A DNA stretch of 64,000 nt from Sphingobacterium sp. ML3W (GTDB lineage Bacteria; Bacteroidota; Bacteroidia; Sphingobacteriales; Sphingobacteriaceae): assembly GCF_029542085.1 (NCBI RefSeq), contig NZ_CP107036.1, forward strand, positions 6,386,001 to 6,450,000, read 5' to 3'. Positions 43,790 to 53,287 of this stretch are shown here, in pieces. How positions within the stretch are numbered: the first letter of the stretch is position 1; each line of letters opens with the position of its first letter. The notes beneath the pieces are model-generated. The model did not search any database. It was not told the origin of the DNA and worked only from the letters and a program-made list of their open reading frames with translations. Both the position numbers and the translations under genes were made by a program.

Positions 43790-45187
43790 ATGGGAAAACA
43801 ACGAGAAATTGAACAGCAGATCTATCGGATCTTACAGACTTTAGGCAAATTTGAGCAAGGAGCTTCATTGAAGGAGATTAGGGAAGCATCTGGATTACTT
43901 ATTGAGACAAGATCGCTGCAAAGGCGTCTAGAGAAATTGAAAGAGGAGGGAGCGGTATACCTATCCGGTAACATGCGCTCCACGATTTATCATCTTTCAC
44001 CGCTGACGGAAAAAGGAGCTATGCTAAAGGAACCCTCATTTCCGTTTGAAAAGTCAGCAGAAATTCCCCTGTCTTTTGAGGGGGAGGAAATTAAGATGCT
44101 TGTTGGCCGCCCACTGACTGAACGGATTCCCGTTGGTTATCAGGCTGACTTTCTGCTGAACTACCGTCCCAATGTGGATAGTTATCTAAGTCATGATGAA
44201 AAACGGAAGCTTGTCGAGATCGGCCAGACAAATACGTTAAATCAACCCGCAGGAACATATGCGAGATCGGTACTGGAGAGACTGCTGATCGATCTTTCGT
44301 GGAATTCAAGTCGGCTGGAGGGAAATACCTATAGTCTATTAGATACCCAATATCTGATCTCTTTGGGTAAAAGAGCAGATCGAAAGGATGACGCTGATGC
44401 CCAGATGATTCTTAATCATAAGGAAGCCATTGAATTTCTTGTTCAGGGGGGTGAGGAGATAGATTTTAATGTCTATACAATTACCAATCTGCACGCACTG
44501 TTAGCCGATAATCTTCTTCCGGATTCTGCCGCTGCCGGTCGACTGCGTACATTTGGGGTGGGTATCACAAGATCTGTTTTTACACCATTGGCCATACCTC
44601 AGCTCATTGATGACTTGTTTAGGACATTACTGAGTAAAGCGTTGGCAATTGATGATCCATTCGAACAGGCCCTCTTTATCATGGTACAGCTGCCTTATCT
44701 GCAGCCCTTTGATGATGTCAATAAGCGCGTTTCCCGCCTGGCAGCGAATATACCTTTTAACAAATGTAATCTGTCACCATTGGCATTTGTGGATGTCCCC
44801 GAAGAATTGTATGTTAAAGGGTTGCTTGGAGTTTATGAACTTAATCGTATAGACCTGTTAAAAGATGTTTTTATATGGTCTTATAAGCGTTCGGCAATGC
44901 GTTATGCTGCCATCAAACAGTCTCTGGGAGAGCCCGACCTGTGGCGGATGCAGTATCGTGATGATATCCGACAGGTGATCCGGGAGATCATCCTTGAGTC
45001 TATGGCTCATCAACAGGCCGTCAACACCATCGCACAGTACGCTGAACGGATTGCCGAAAGCGACCGACAGAAATTTATAACGGTTGTCGATACGGAACTG
45101 TTGTCCCTACACGAAGGGAATTTTGCCCGTTTTCGCATCAAACCGTCTGAATTTACAAGATGGCAAGAAGTGTGGAAGAGAGAGTGA
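43790..45187 (+). CDS. Fic-fold protein with wHTH-like N-terminus and altered active site
   Basis: A 465-residue protein. Residues 1-70 look like a winged helix (IREASGLLIETRSLQRRLEK, then LKEEGAVYLSGNMRSTIYHL). The Fic domain follows: an inhibitory-helix-like SSRLEGN (S173...E177-G178) and a core motif QPFDDVNKRVSR (Q305-R316) where active Fic proteins have HPFx(D/E)GN(G/K)R. The catalytic His is Gln, so AMP transfer by the usual mechanism is doubtful. The C-terminal part (about 375-465) is helical. The flanking HPF-to-QPF class with NIPF/DVPEELY after it recurs in Bacteroidota, in my memory, so it may be a conserved subfamily rather than a broken gene. Confidence 0.85.
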   Translation: MGKQREIEQQIYRILQTLGKFEQGASLKEIREASGLLIETRSLQRRLEKLKEEGAVYLSGNMRSTIYHLSPLTEKGAMLKEPSFPFEKSAEIPLSFEGEEIKMLVGRPLTERIPVGYQADFLLNYRPNVDSYLSHDEKRKLVEIGQTNTLNQPAGTYARSVLERLLIDLSWNSSRLEGNTYSLLDTQYLISLGKRADRKDDADAQMILNHKEAIEFLVQGGEEIDFNVYTITNLHALLADNLLPDSAAAGRLRTFGVGITRSVFTPLAIPQLIDDLFRTLLSKALAIDDPFEQALFIMVQLPYLQPFDDVNKRVSRLAANIPFNKCNLSPLAFVDVPEELYVKGLLGVYELNRIDLLKDVFIWSYKRSAMRYAAIKQSLGEPDLWRMQYRDDIRQVIREIILESMAHQQAVNTIAQYAERIAESDRQKFITVVDTELLSLHEGNFARFRIKPSEFTRWQEVWKRE

Positions 45188-45290
45188 TGTCAGAAGATCT
45201 TCTTTTAGCTGCTAGCTTTACAATTTTTTTCTAACTTTAGTAAAACAGTTTATGTTCTATACAATATAAATGCAAACGAGGTTGGTAGTT

Positions 45291-45815
45291 ATGAAAAAGA
45301 TCGAACTTATCCCGCTTGTCGGGATTGATATTGAGCATATAGGGGCAGTGGCTTTGGGCGCAGGACAGATGGAGGTGCAAGCTATTCTTGGACCGCCGTC
45401 GGATGCACTGGATGGCCAGTATTATTATGATGAGCTCGAATTGCGACTGGATTTCAATGATCATGGGCAACTCGAATTTATCGAAAGCATTAACGGACCA
45501 TTTCCGGAAAAAACGGAGATCAGTATCTATGGGCTGAACCCTTTTAAGGTGGAGGCTGAGGAGCTGCTCAATATCCTGAGTGAAAAAAACAGTGGCCCCG
45601 TTGATGATTCCGAAGCGGGATACTGCTATACCTTTCTGAATAGTTCAGTTGGTGTCTGGCGACAGATGACCGAAGAGGATATCCAGGAAGACATCGAAGC
45701 AATAAAGGCTGAAGGTGAGTATGAAGATAATGTGGATATGTTGCTCGAAGACCTGGAAAAATCCAAATTCTTCTGGACAATAGGAATCGGTGTGAAAGGG
45801 TATTATTCGGGTTAA
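45291..45815 (+). CDS. Hypothetical acidic protein
   Basis: A 174-residue cytoplasmic protein. I chose the ATG at 45291 (MKKIELIPLVGIDIEHIGAV), which aligns with a family of small proteins beginning with LIP-x-GI and a short G-x-x-x-x-EV-x-x-ILG-P unit (GAGQMEVQAILGPPSDALDG); ATG 45270 is an in-frame alternative. It is strongly acidic in the second half (EEDIQEDIEAIKAEGEYEDN). Function unknown; such proteins have been suggested as immunity-like or SMI1-like, which I cannot support here. It is about 100 bp after the Fic gene on the same strand. Confidence 0.6.
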   Translation: MKKIELIPLVGIDIEHIGAVALGAGQMEVQAILGPPSDALDGQYYYDELELRLDFNDHGQLEFIESINGPFPEKTEISIYGLNPFKVEAEELLNILSEKNSGPVDDSEAGYCYTFLNSSVGVWRQMTEEDIQEDIEAIKAEGEYEDNVDMLLEDLEKSKFFWTIGIGVKGYYSG

Positions 45816-45928
45816 TAGAACAGTGGTTAGTATCGCTTTTTGCCGTAAAGATTTAAGTATACTTAGGCTGAGAAAAAGCTAAAGTAAAACTGGTGGATGC
45901 GCATAAACTTGTTTTTTTGAGAGGAGAT

Positions 45929-46843
45929 TTAATGAAACAGCTGCCTAAATTCAACAGGACTCTGTTGCGTAGTTTTCTTAAATACCTTGCTGAAAGATTG
46001 TGGATGCTCAAATCCAAGTTCGTAAGCGATTTCGCTGATTGACAAGGAGCTGGTGCTCAGACGAACTTTGGCATATTCAATCATTTTGTGTTGGATATGC
46101 TGCTGCGTATTTTGTTGCGTGTAGACTCGGAGGACGCTGCCTAGATAATTGGGGGATAAATTGAGCTGCTGCGCCAGAAAACTGACCGTTGGAACACCGT
46201 GCTCCCGCAATTTGTCCCGCTCAAACTGCGCTGATAGGAGTTGCTCAAATCGTGTGACAAGTTCTTGGGTTGATTTTTTTCGTGTGATAAACTGACGCTC
46301 GTAAAACCGCTCGGCATAGATCAGCAGCCGTTCGATCTGCTTGAGAATCAGTTCGCGGCTGAATTTGTCGATATTAGACTGATACTCTTTTTCGATATTC
46401 TGAAGAATATCCACGATAGTAGCTTCTTCCTTATCCGAAAGAAAAAGGGCTTCGTTGACTTCATATTGAAAGAAATCGTATGTATGGATATGCTTTGCCA
46501 ATTCGCTATTCCACAAAAAATCAGGATGTACCAGGAGAATCCAGCCACTAGGCTCGGTACGGATCTCTTGATTGATCTCAACTTTTAGAAATTGTAGGGG
46601 CGAGACAAAGGTCAGTACCCCCGAATCAAAATCATATTGCTGTTGTCCATAATTAAATTTGGCGTTTACATTTCGCTTTAATCCGATCGAATAAAAGTGC
46701 TGGATCCAATTTAATTTAGTGTCATTGATCGGGTAGTGGACCTGACTATAATCTACCAGACTGATTAATGGATGTTCTGGCTTGGGCAGTCCGCAAAAGC
46801 TATGGAACTCCGAAAGGGAATGAAAGCGAAATGTATTCTCCAT
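45929..46843 (-). CDS. AraC family transcriptional regulator
   Basis: A 304-residue regulator with an N-terminal ligand/dimerisation region and a C-terminal double helix-turn-helix of the HTH_18 type (about 210-303; HGVPTVSFLAQQLNLSPNYL, then LSISEIAYELGFEHPQSFSK with VFKKTTQQSP). It lies 72 bp downstream of the SDR gene on the same strand and is likely part of the same unit, a frequent AraC/SDR pairing in Bacteroidota. It probably controls the SDR gene or itself (inference). Confidence 0.92.
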   Translation of the reverse strand: MENTFRFHSLSEFHSFCGLPKPEHPLISLVDYSQVHYPINDTKLNWIQHFYSIGLKRNVNAKFNYGQQQYDFDSGVLTFVSPLQFLKVEINQEIRTEPSGWILLVHPDFLWNSELAKHIHTYDFFQYEVNEALFLSDKEEATIVDILQNIEKEYQSNIDKFSRELILKQIERLLIYAERFYERQFITRKKSTQELVTRFEQLLSAQFERDKLREHGVPTVSFLAQQLNLSPNYLGSVLRVYTQQNTQQHIQHKMIEYAKVRLSTSSLSISEIAYELGFEHPQSFSKVFKKTTQQSPVEFRQLFH

Positions 46844-46915
46844 AATTGTAAATTTACGTATTTTATCCTTTGTTATTACGGGTTATTCTTCGATACGATC
46901 GGCTTTAAAGCGCTA

Positions 46916-47764
46916 TTAAACGGACTGCTCAAAACCCGTGGATACCGTATAGCTTTTCCATTTTTCAATCTCGGCAGTCAAAGCATTGATTTTATTTTTA
47001 GCGAGTTCATAAGCATCTTCACCCATCAGAAAATGGAATGGTGGATTGGACATTGTACTCAATTCGATCAATAACATGGCTGCTCTTTGTGGATCATTAG
47101 CTTGATTGCCGTGAATCTGTTGTAGATGTGCGGCTTCGGTTTCCCTTGCCGAGATATAGTCTGCTATTGGATTCGCTGCGGTGTGGATGGAATTTTCAGA
47201 TAGAAATTCGGTCCTGAAATAGCCTGGATAAACGAGTGTTGTATGGACGCCAAAAGGCTGCATTTCGACCGCGAGGGCTTCTGTAAAACCAGCAACGGCA
47301 AATTTAGTGGAGCAGTATACGCCGAATGCCGGAAAATTACCCACCAGGCCGCCGATGGATGCAATATTGAAAATATGTCCGGATTGTTGGCGACGGAAAT
47401 AAGGTGTAATATGCCGGATGAAATTGAGCGAGCCAAAGACATTAACATCATAGTTGCGCCGTGTTTCTAGATCACTGAGTTCCTCTAGGGCACCTGTTTG
47501 CCCATATCCAGCATTGTTAACGAGGACATCGATCCTGCCGAAATAGTCAATGGCGGAAAGCACTGCCCGGTTGACATCTGCATCATTGGTGATGTCTACT
47601 TCAAGGGGCAGAAAATTTTCATGATCGCCAATTTCATCTTCTAGCGCTTGTTTTGTTCGTGAAGTCGCCACAACAAGATAATCCTGGGCGAGAAGTTCTT
47701 TTACTAAGGTTAACCCAAGCCCTTTAGAGGCACCAGTGACAAACCATACTTTTTGTGATTTCAT
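46916..47764 (-). CDS. SDR-family NAD(P)-dependent oxidoreductase
   Basis: A 282-residue short-chain dehydrogenase/reductase. The Rossmann motif is VTGASKGLGLTLVKEL (TGxxxGxG), the NNAG motif lies at VLVNNAGYGQTGALEE, the catalytic Ser is in IFNIASIGGLVGNF and the YxxxK in YCSTKFAVAGFTEAL. The Arg/Thr residues after strand 2 (ATSRTKQ) favour NADPH. Substrate unknown. Divergently oriented to the second susC with about 350 bp between them. Confidence 0.93.
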   Translation of the reverse strand: MKSQKVWFVTGASKGLGLTLVKELLAQDYLVVATSRTKQALEDEIGDHENFLPLEVDITNDADVNRAVLSAIDYFGRIDVLVNNAGYGQTGALEELSDLETRRNYDVNVFGSLNFIRHITPYFRRQQSGHIFNIASIGGLVGNFPAFGVYCSTKFAVAGFTEALAVEMQPFGVHTTLVYPGYFRTEFLSENSIHTAANPIADYISARETEAAHLQQIHGNQANDPQRAAMLLIELSTMSNPPFHFLMGEDAYELAKNKINALTAEIEKWKSYTVSTGFEQSV

Positions 47765-48118
47765 GCGTTTTTCTGTTTTGGATAATTTGATATTACAAAG
47801 GTGATGATTTGGCGTTTTTTGGATGTAGGCAAATCGACGGATCTTGTAGTCAAATCGTGGGTAGTCTATTTTTCAACGATTGCTTTCAGCTATTTCAAGA
47901 ATTTTCCATATCAAACTCTCTATTACTCCTCTGGAATGGTGAAAGATTAAATTATAACTTATGTTATCTATAAGTTTATTTTTCATTAATAAATAGTACG
48001 CTAAACCTGTTTAGTTTGGATATGTATAGGGATTAATTAAATATTTCTTAATATTAAGGTAAATTATAAACCAAGTGAAAGCGCCAATTTTGGTGCTGAA
48101 TTCTAAACCAGACTAAAA
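47765..48118. other. Divergent region between SDR and the second susC
   Basis: About 354 bp, AT-rich, no gene seen. It contains a palindrome CTAAAC-CT-GTTTAG at 48001-48014 and an imperfect one, AGCGCCAA/TTGGTGCT, at 48080-48097, about 20-120 bp before the susC start. Either could be a regulator or leader-RNA element. No sigma/anti-sigma genes accompany this susC, and it has no STN domain, so a different control circuit is needed. Confidence 0.4.
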
Positions 48119-51100
48119 ATGCAGAAAACATTACTAATCAGTATGGCATTGGGTCTCTCTTATCCCACATGGGCTAATGTAGAGCGTAATTATGTCAAAT
48201 TGAACAGAGAGACGCAAGCTATTGCAGTCCAGTCTACCGTGAAAGGTGTGGTAAAAGACAAAAGCGGTGCAGCTATGCCCGGTGTTACCATCACCAATTT
48301 ATCCAGTCAGAAAACGACATCTACTGATGCATCGGGAATGTTTACCATCGAAGCTGCCATCGGCCAAAAGCTTAAATTAACCCGGGTGGGGTACAATGAG
48401 CAGGTCCTGATTGTCAATACAGCTCAATTACAAATTGTAATGGAGTCCAAAGATACCGAGTTGGAGGAAGTTGTCGTTGTAGGTTACGGGACGCAGAAGA
48501 AAGCCAACTTGACGGGAGCAGTAGATCAGGTCGGTTCGGAAGTATTCGAAGGCCGCGTTCTTGCTAATGCCAGTCAGATGCTACAAGGTGTTGTTCCCAA
48601 CCTAAATATCATCCCGGCTGATGGTAAACCCAACCGGGCACCGAGTTTCAATATCCGCGGTACCACGTCAATCGGCCAGGGCGGAAGTGCCCTGATTTTG
48701 ATCGATGGAGTAGAGGGGGATCCAGCTTCACTCAACCCCAACGATATCGAGAATGTCTCTGTACTAAAAGATGCTTCTTCAGCTGCAATCTATGGCGCAA
48801 GGGGGACTTTCGGTGTGGTATTGATTACAACTAAAAGAGCGAAGTCGGGAAAATCATCCATTAACTATTCCGGAAGCGGATCCTTTCAGAAACCAATTGC
48901 TAGACCCAAATTCGTAACGGATGGCTACGAGTATGCATCGCATTTCTTTACGGCCTATAATGCCTGGAATAATTATTCCTCTATCCCAAGCAAGCTGAAT
49001 AAAACACAGATCTTTACAATGGATTGGCTCAACGAGTTCAAACGTCGCAAAGAACAGGGAATCACAGATGAAATTACAGTAGATGATAAAGGAAATTACG
49101 TTTACTACGGTAATGAAGACTATTATGATGTCTTGATCAAGGATAACACCTTTGTACAGGATCATAACCTTTCTGTAAGTGGCAATACCGAAAAGCTGGA
49201 TTACTACATCTCTGGACGTGCCTATGACTATAATGGGATGTACCGTTTTAATAGTGATAAATACAAGACTTACAATACCAGGGCAAAAGCAGGCTTACAG
49301 GTAAATGACTGGTTGCGTATCGCCAATAACATTGACTATAACTATGCGAAATACCGCGACCCAACGACGGGTGGTGAGGGGGGGAATATCTGGCGTAATA
49401 TTGCGGATGAAGGGCATCCATCTTCGCCGATATTCAATCCTGATGGTTCGCTTAGCTTCTCGGCAGCCTATTCTGTAGGGGATTTTATCTATGGAAAAAA
49501 TAGAACCGAAAGTGAAAACAGGGATCTCCGCAATACCACTTCTTTTGAGACCAAATTTCTTAATAATACCCTTCGGATAAAAGGAGATCTGACTTTTAGA
49601 AATCGTGATTTTAATTCGACTCGTGTACGTGTGCCAGTCCCTTATAGTACTCAGGAAGGTAAGATGCTCAAGCTGGAAACAGATATGAACAACAATATTT
49701 ACCAGGTAGATCAAAACTGGAAATATCTATTTGGAAACCTTTACGGCGAATACGAAAAGACAATAGGTGACCATTACGTTAAAGGTTTGCTGGGGTATAA
49801 TTACGAGCAACGTGTCTATAACTCTTCCTATATCACGAAAACAGGCTTATTGACCGAAAATGTGGATAATATCAATCTGGCTCTTGGGCAAAATACAACC
49901 GCTACCGCTGGTTATAATAAGTATCGCAATGTTGGTGTATTTATGCGTGCCAATTATATTTTCAAAGATCGTTATTTATTTGAATTCAATGGGCGTTACG
50001 ATGGTTCTTCCAAATTTCCAACCAACCAGCAATGGGCATTTTTCCCTTCTGCTTCTGCGGGCTGGCGCATTTCTGAGGAACCCTTCTTTACGGTAGACAA
50101 AAAGATTATTTCTGACCTGAAATTCCGCGCTTCTTACGGTTCACTGGGGAACGGTAATGTAGACCCTTATACCTACATGGATCTCTACGAAATCAAGATC
50201 ATGGATCGCTTGTTGAATGGACAGAAACCTTCCTATACTATGGTACCCAAGGTTATTCCCGACAATCTGACCTGGGAGACGGCCCGTACAGCTAATTTTG
50301 GATTGGATTTTTCCTCCTTGAATGGCAAACTAACTTTTACGGGGGATCTTTACCAACGTAAAACATTGAACATGTATACCTTCAGCGTGGAATTGCCGGA
50401 TATATTCGGTGCGCAATCGCCAAAAGGTAATTATGCGGATATGACAACGAAAGGCTATGAATTGAGCATTGCCTATAAAGACCGTTTTGATTGGAACAAC
50501 AGCCCATTTAATTGGTCAGTAAAAGCAACTTTAGCAGACTATCGATCGACTATAGACCGCTATGAAAATAAAGCCGGTCTGTTACAGACTGATCGTTACC
50601 AAACTGACCGATATTATGAAGGACAACGACTCGGCGAGATATGGGGTTATGTTACCCAGGGACTTTTCCAAAATCAGGCGGAAATAGATGCGGCTCCGAC
50701 ACAAAAGGTCATCAAATCGTCCAATTCTGGTATTATCTATCCGGGCGATGTACGCTTTGCTGATCTCAATGGCGATGGGGTAATTGATTACGGAACAAAT
50801 ACAATCAATAGTCACGGTGATAAGACCATTATCGGTAACTACGAACCTCGTTATATCTATAGCTTCAATATCAATATGGACTGGAAAAATGTCTATTTCT
50901 CTACCTTCTTTCAAGGGGTTGGAAAACAGAATTGGTACCCAAGTAATGAGTCTATCTTTTGGGGGCAGTACAATAGACCGTATAACAATTTGCCCGAATG
51001 GCACCTCAATAATTATTGGACAGAAGACAATCCTAATGGCTATTTTCCGCGATATGCTGGTTATAACGAGTCGATTAAAGCAACACCCCAGACAAGGTAC

Positions 51101-51373
51101 CTGCAGAATATCGCCTATATCCGGATGAAAAACATTCAGATTGGCTATAATTTCCCAAAATCTGTAACCTCTAAGCTCAAGATCAGCAGTCTGCGGGCCG
51201 GATTGTCTGGCGAGAATTTATGGACTTGGTCGCCTTTGTACAAAAAAACAAAAGATCTGGATGTGGGCAATCTCATGAAGTCTGACCCGGATATAAGTGA
51301 TTCCAATAGTGGTGACGGATTTAACTATCCTGTGATGAAGAGCATTAGTTTTAATTTATCCATTGGATTATAA
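48119..51373 (+). CDS. SusC/RagA family TonB-dependent receptor (no STN domain)
   Basis: A 1084-residue outer-membrane importer. After a short signal peptide (cleavage near YPTWA) come the carboxypeptidase-regulatory-like domain (about 40-110; VKGVVKDKSGAAMPGVTITN), the TonB box/plug start (LEEVVVVGYGTQKKANLTGA), the plug with INPNDIENVSVLKDASSAAI-like text and the barrel. An in-frame TAA 15 bp upstream fixes the start. It lacks the STN domain of the receptor at 3623, so it should not signal to an anti-sigma factor. It overlaps the SusD frame only in untranslated bases (susD starts 11 bp on). Confidence 0.96.
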   Translation: MQKTLLISMALGLSYPTWANVERNYVKLNRETQAIAVQSTVKGVVKDKSGAAMPGVTITNLSSQKTTSTDASGMFTIEAAIGQKLKLTRVGYNEQVLIVNTAQLQIVMESKDTELEEVVVVGYGTQKKANLTGAVDQVGSEVFEGRVLANASQMLQGVVPNLNIIPADGKPNRAPSFNIRGTTSIGQGGSALILIDGVEGDPASLNPNDIENVSVLKDASSAAIYGARGTFGVVLITTKRAKSGKSSINYSGSGSFQKPIARPKFVTDGYEYASHFFTAYNAWNNYSSIPSKLNKTQIFTMDWLNEFKRRKEQGITDEITVDDKGNYVYYGNEDYYDVLIKDNTFVQDHNLSVSGNTEKLDYYISGRAYDYNGMYRFNSDKYKTYNTRAKAGLQVNDWLRIANNIDYNYAKYRDPTTGGEGGNIWRNIADEGHPSSPIFNPDGSLSFSAAYSVGDFIYGKNRTESENRDLRNTTSFETKFLNNTLRIKGDLTFRNRDFNSTRVRVPVPYSTQEGKMLKLETDMNNNIYQVDQNWKYLFGNLYGEYEKTIGDHYVKGLLGYNYEQRVYNSSYITKTGLLTENVDNINLALGQNTTATAGYNKYRNVGVFMRANYIFKDRYLFEFNGRYDGSSKFPTNQQWAFFPSASAGWRISEEPFFTVDKKIISDLKFRASYGSLGNGNVDPYTYMDLYEIKIMDRLLNGQKPSYTMVPKVIPDNLTWETARTANFGLDFSSLNGKLTFTGDLYQRKTLNMYTFSVELPDIFGAQSPKGNYADMTTKGYELSIAYKDRFDWNNSPFNWSVKATLADYRSTIDRYENKAGLLQTDRYQTDRYYEGQRLGEIWGYVTQGLFQNQAEIDAAPTQKVIKSSNSGIIYPGDVRFADLNGDGVIDYGTNTINSHGDKTIIGNYEPRYIYSFNINMDWKNVYFSTFFQGVGKQNWYPSNESIFWGQYNRPYNNLPEWHLNNYWTEDNPNGYFPRYAGYNESIKATPQTRYLQNIAYIRMKNIQIGYNFPKSVTSKLKISSLRAGLSGENLWTWSPLYKKTKDLDVGNLMKSDPDISDSNSGDGFNYPVMKSISFNLSIGL

Positions 51374-51383
51374 TGTATTAAAA

Positions 51384-53144
51384 ATGAAAAGAATCTTATT
51401 TATACCTATAATAGCACTTTTATTCAGTTCATGTGAATTGAACGAGCTACCTAAAGCATCGGCAACTGAAGAGGATATCTTCGGAACGGAGAATGGACTG
51501 AAAAATTACAGTAACTCTTTTTACCGCGATATCACTTCCAGAAGTGATGCCTTTAAAGGGGATGCCATGGCGGATTATGCTGCAGTAAACAGCTTGAATG
51601 ATTTTATGGTGAAAGGTGCTTATTCTGCCGAAATCAGTACGGGCTGGAGCTGGACAGCCTTACGGAATATCAATCAGATGATCGTCAAATGTACAAGTCC
51701 CCAATTGAGCGATGCTGTCAAAAACAATTATATCGGTATCGCCCGCTTCTTTAGGGCCTGGTTCTATTACGATAAGGTGGTCCGCTTTGGTGATGTGCCT
51801 TGGGTAGATCATCCATTGACCGTTGATGAGACAGATATCCTCCATGCGCCAAGGGATTCACGCGAACTGGTGATGAAGCGTATTATGGAAGACCTGGATT
51901 TTGCCTATGCAAATATTACTGGAGACGGTGGGGACGGTACCTTAATTAATAAATGGACTGCATTGGGTTTAAAGACACGTGTGGCACTGTTTGAAGGTAC
52001 GTTTAGAAAATACCACAAATTAAACTTGGCGACAACACCGGCAGATTTTTTTAAGATGGCCGCTGATGCCGGAAAGATCTTAATGGAAACGGGGCCGTAT
52101 AGTCTATATGTGGCCAATGATCCCAAGATGTCACAGCGTCAATTATTTGTGAGCAACCAACCTGTGAAACAGGAAGTCATGTTTGGACTTGCTTTCAGCA
52201 AAGATCAGGCATTGATGAACGACGCCAACTGGTGGTGGACCTCAGCGACCTATGGACCTAGACTAAGTTTGGTCCGAGCGTTTATAAACAGTATTCTAAA
52301 TGTTGATGGAACACCTTACACGGACCGTCCAAATTATCAGACGGAGGAATTCTATGAGGAATGTCAAAACCGTGACTACCGATTGGCACAATTGATCCGT
52401 ACACCAGGGTATAAACGCGGGGGGGAGGCTGCTCCACCAAATTTTGCGAGTTATACCTATACAGGTTATCAACCGATTAAATACACCTTGGACGATCCTT
52501 ACTATGACAATGGTGCCTATAATATCAATGCAGTACCTTTGATGCGTTATGCTGAAATTTTACTGAACTATGCTGAGGCAAAGCAGGAGCTTGGACAGTT
52601 GAATTTAACGGATTGGACTAAAACTATTGGCGCCTTGCGTGCAAGAGCAGGAATCACTACAGGAAATAATAGCTTGCCAACCAAGGTGGACAACTATTTG
52701 AAAAATACATTTTTTCCTGATATAAATGATCCCGTATTATTGGAAATCCGCCGTGAAAGGCAGGTTGAGCTAGCTCTGGAGGGCTTCCGTTTCAATGACT
52801 TGAAAAGATGGAAACTGGGATCCTTGATGGCCAACCTTGCTTGGACAGGGATCTATGTGCCAACATTGGAAAAACTGATGGACTTGGATCACGATGGCAA
52901 GCCGGATGTGATTTTCTATGATGGTAGTAAATCGGCTTCGTCCATTACGGCACCAAGTGGAGTGGCTAAAGTAGCGATTGGCGGAGGTAGCAAAAATTTC
53001 CAGACGATGACAACGGATAATCACCTCGAATGGTATAAGGCTGTTCCGAGAAGCTGGGAAGATAAACAATACCTCTATCCACTGCCGGCTACGGCGATTG
53101 TCAAAAATTCCAACCTCGTACAGAATCCCGGATGGACAAAATAG
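51384..53144 (+). CDS. SusD/RagB family nutrient-binding lipoprotein
   Basis: A 586-residue surface lipoprotein partnered with the preceding SusC. The start at 51384 gives a normal lipoprotein signal (MKRILFIPIIALLFSSC, lipobox FSSC). SusD hallmarks are the ARFFRAWFYYDKVVRFGDVP stretch, the helix LLNYAEAKQELG, the EIRRERQVELALEGFRFNDL block and the C-terminal LVQNPGW. It ends in a bidirectional terminator. Substrate likely a glycan handled by the nearby glycosidases (inference). Confidence 0.96.
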   Translation: MKRILFIPIIALLFSSCELNELPKASATEEDIFGTENGLKNYSNSFYRDITSRSDAFKGDAMADYAAVNSLNDFMVKGAYSAEISTGWSWTALRNINQMIVKCTSPQLSDAVKNNYIGIARFFRAWFYYDKVVRFGDVPWVDHPLTVDETDILHAPRDSRELVMKRIMEDLDFAYANITGDGGDGTLINKWTALGLKTRVALFEGTFRKYHKLNLATTPADFFKMAADAGKILMETGPYSLYVANDPKMSQRQLFVSNQPVKQEVMFGLAFSKDQALMNDANWWWTSATYGPRLSLVRAFINSILNVDGTPYTDRPNYQTEEFYEECQNRDYRLAQLIRTPGYKRGGEAAPPNFASYTYTGYQPIKYTLDDPYYDNGAYNINAVPLMRYAEILLNYAEAKQELGQLNLTDWTKTIGALRARAGITTGNNSLPTKVDNYLKNTFFPDINDPVLLEIRRERQVELALEGFRFNDLKRWKLGSLMANLAWTGIYVPTLEKLMDLDHDGKPDVIFYDGSKSASSITAPSGVAKVAIGGGSKNFQTMTTDNHLEWYKAVPRSWEDKQYLYPLPATAIVKNSNLVQNPGWTK

Positions 53145-53166
53145 AAGCTTTGTTTCTAGTTAATAT

Positions 53167-53195
53167 AAAAAGCATCTCCTTTTGAGATGCTTTTT
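53167..53195. terminator. Bidirectional terminator between susD and the fucosidase gene
   Basis: Perfect 12-bp inverted repeat AAAAAGCATCTC (53167-53178) and GAGATGCTTTTT (53184-53195) with a 5-nt loop. A-run and T-run flank both sides, so it serves the plus-strand susC/susD and the minus-strand fucosidase gene, which ends at 53288. Confidence 0.9.
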
Positions 53196-53287
53196 ATGTT
53201 GTTATCGGCTAGAATTGACCGTGCATTAAGTTAATAGTGGTAAACTCAGCGTTATTTGACTATTTTTTTGATTACTAATGGACCTAT

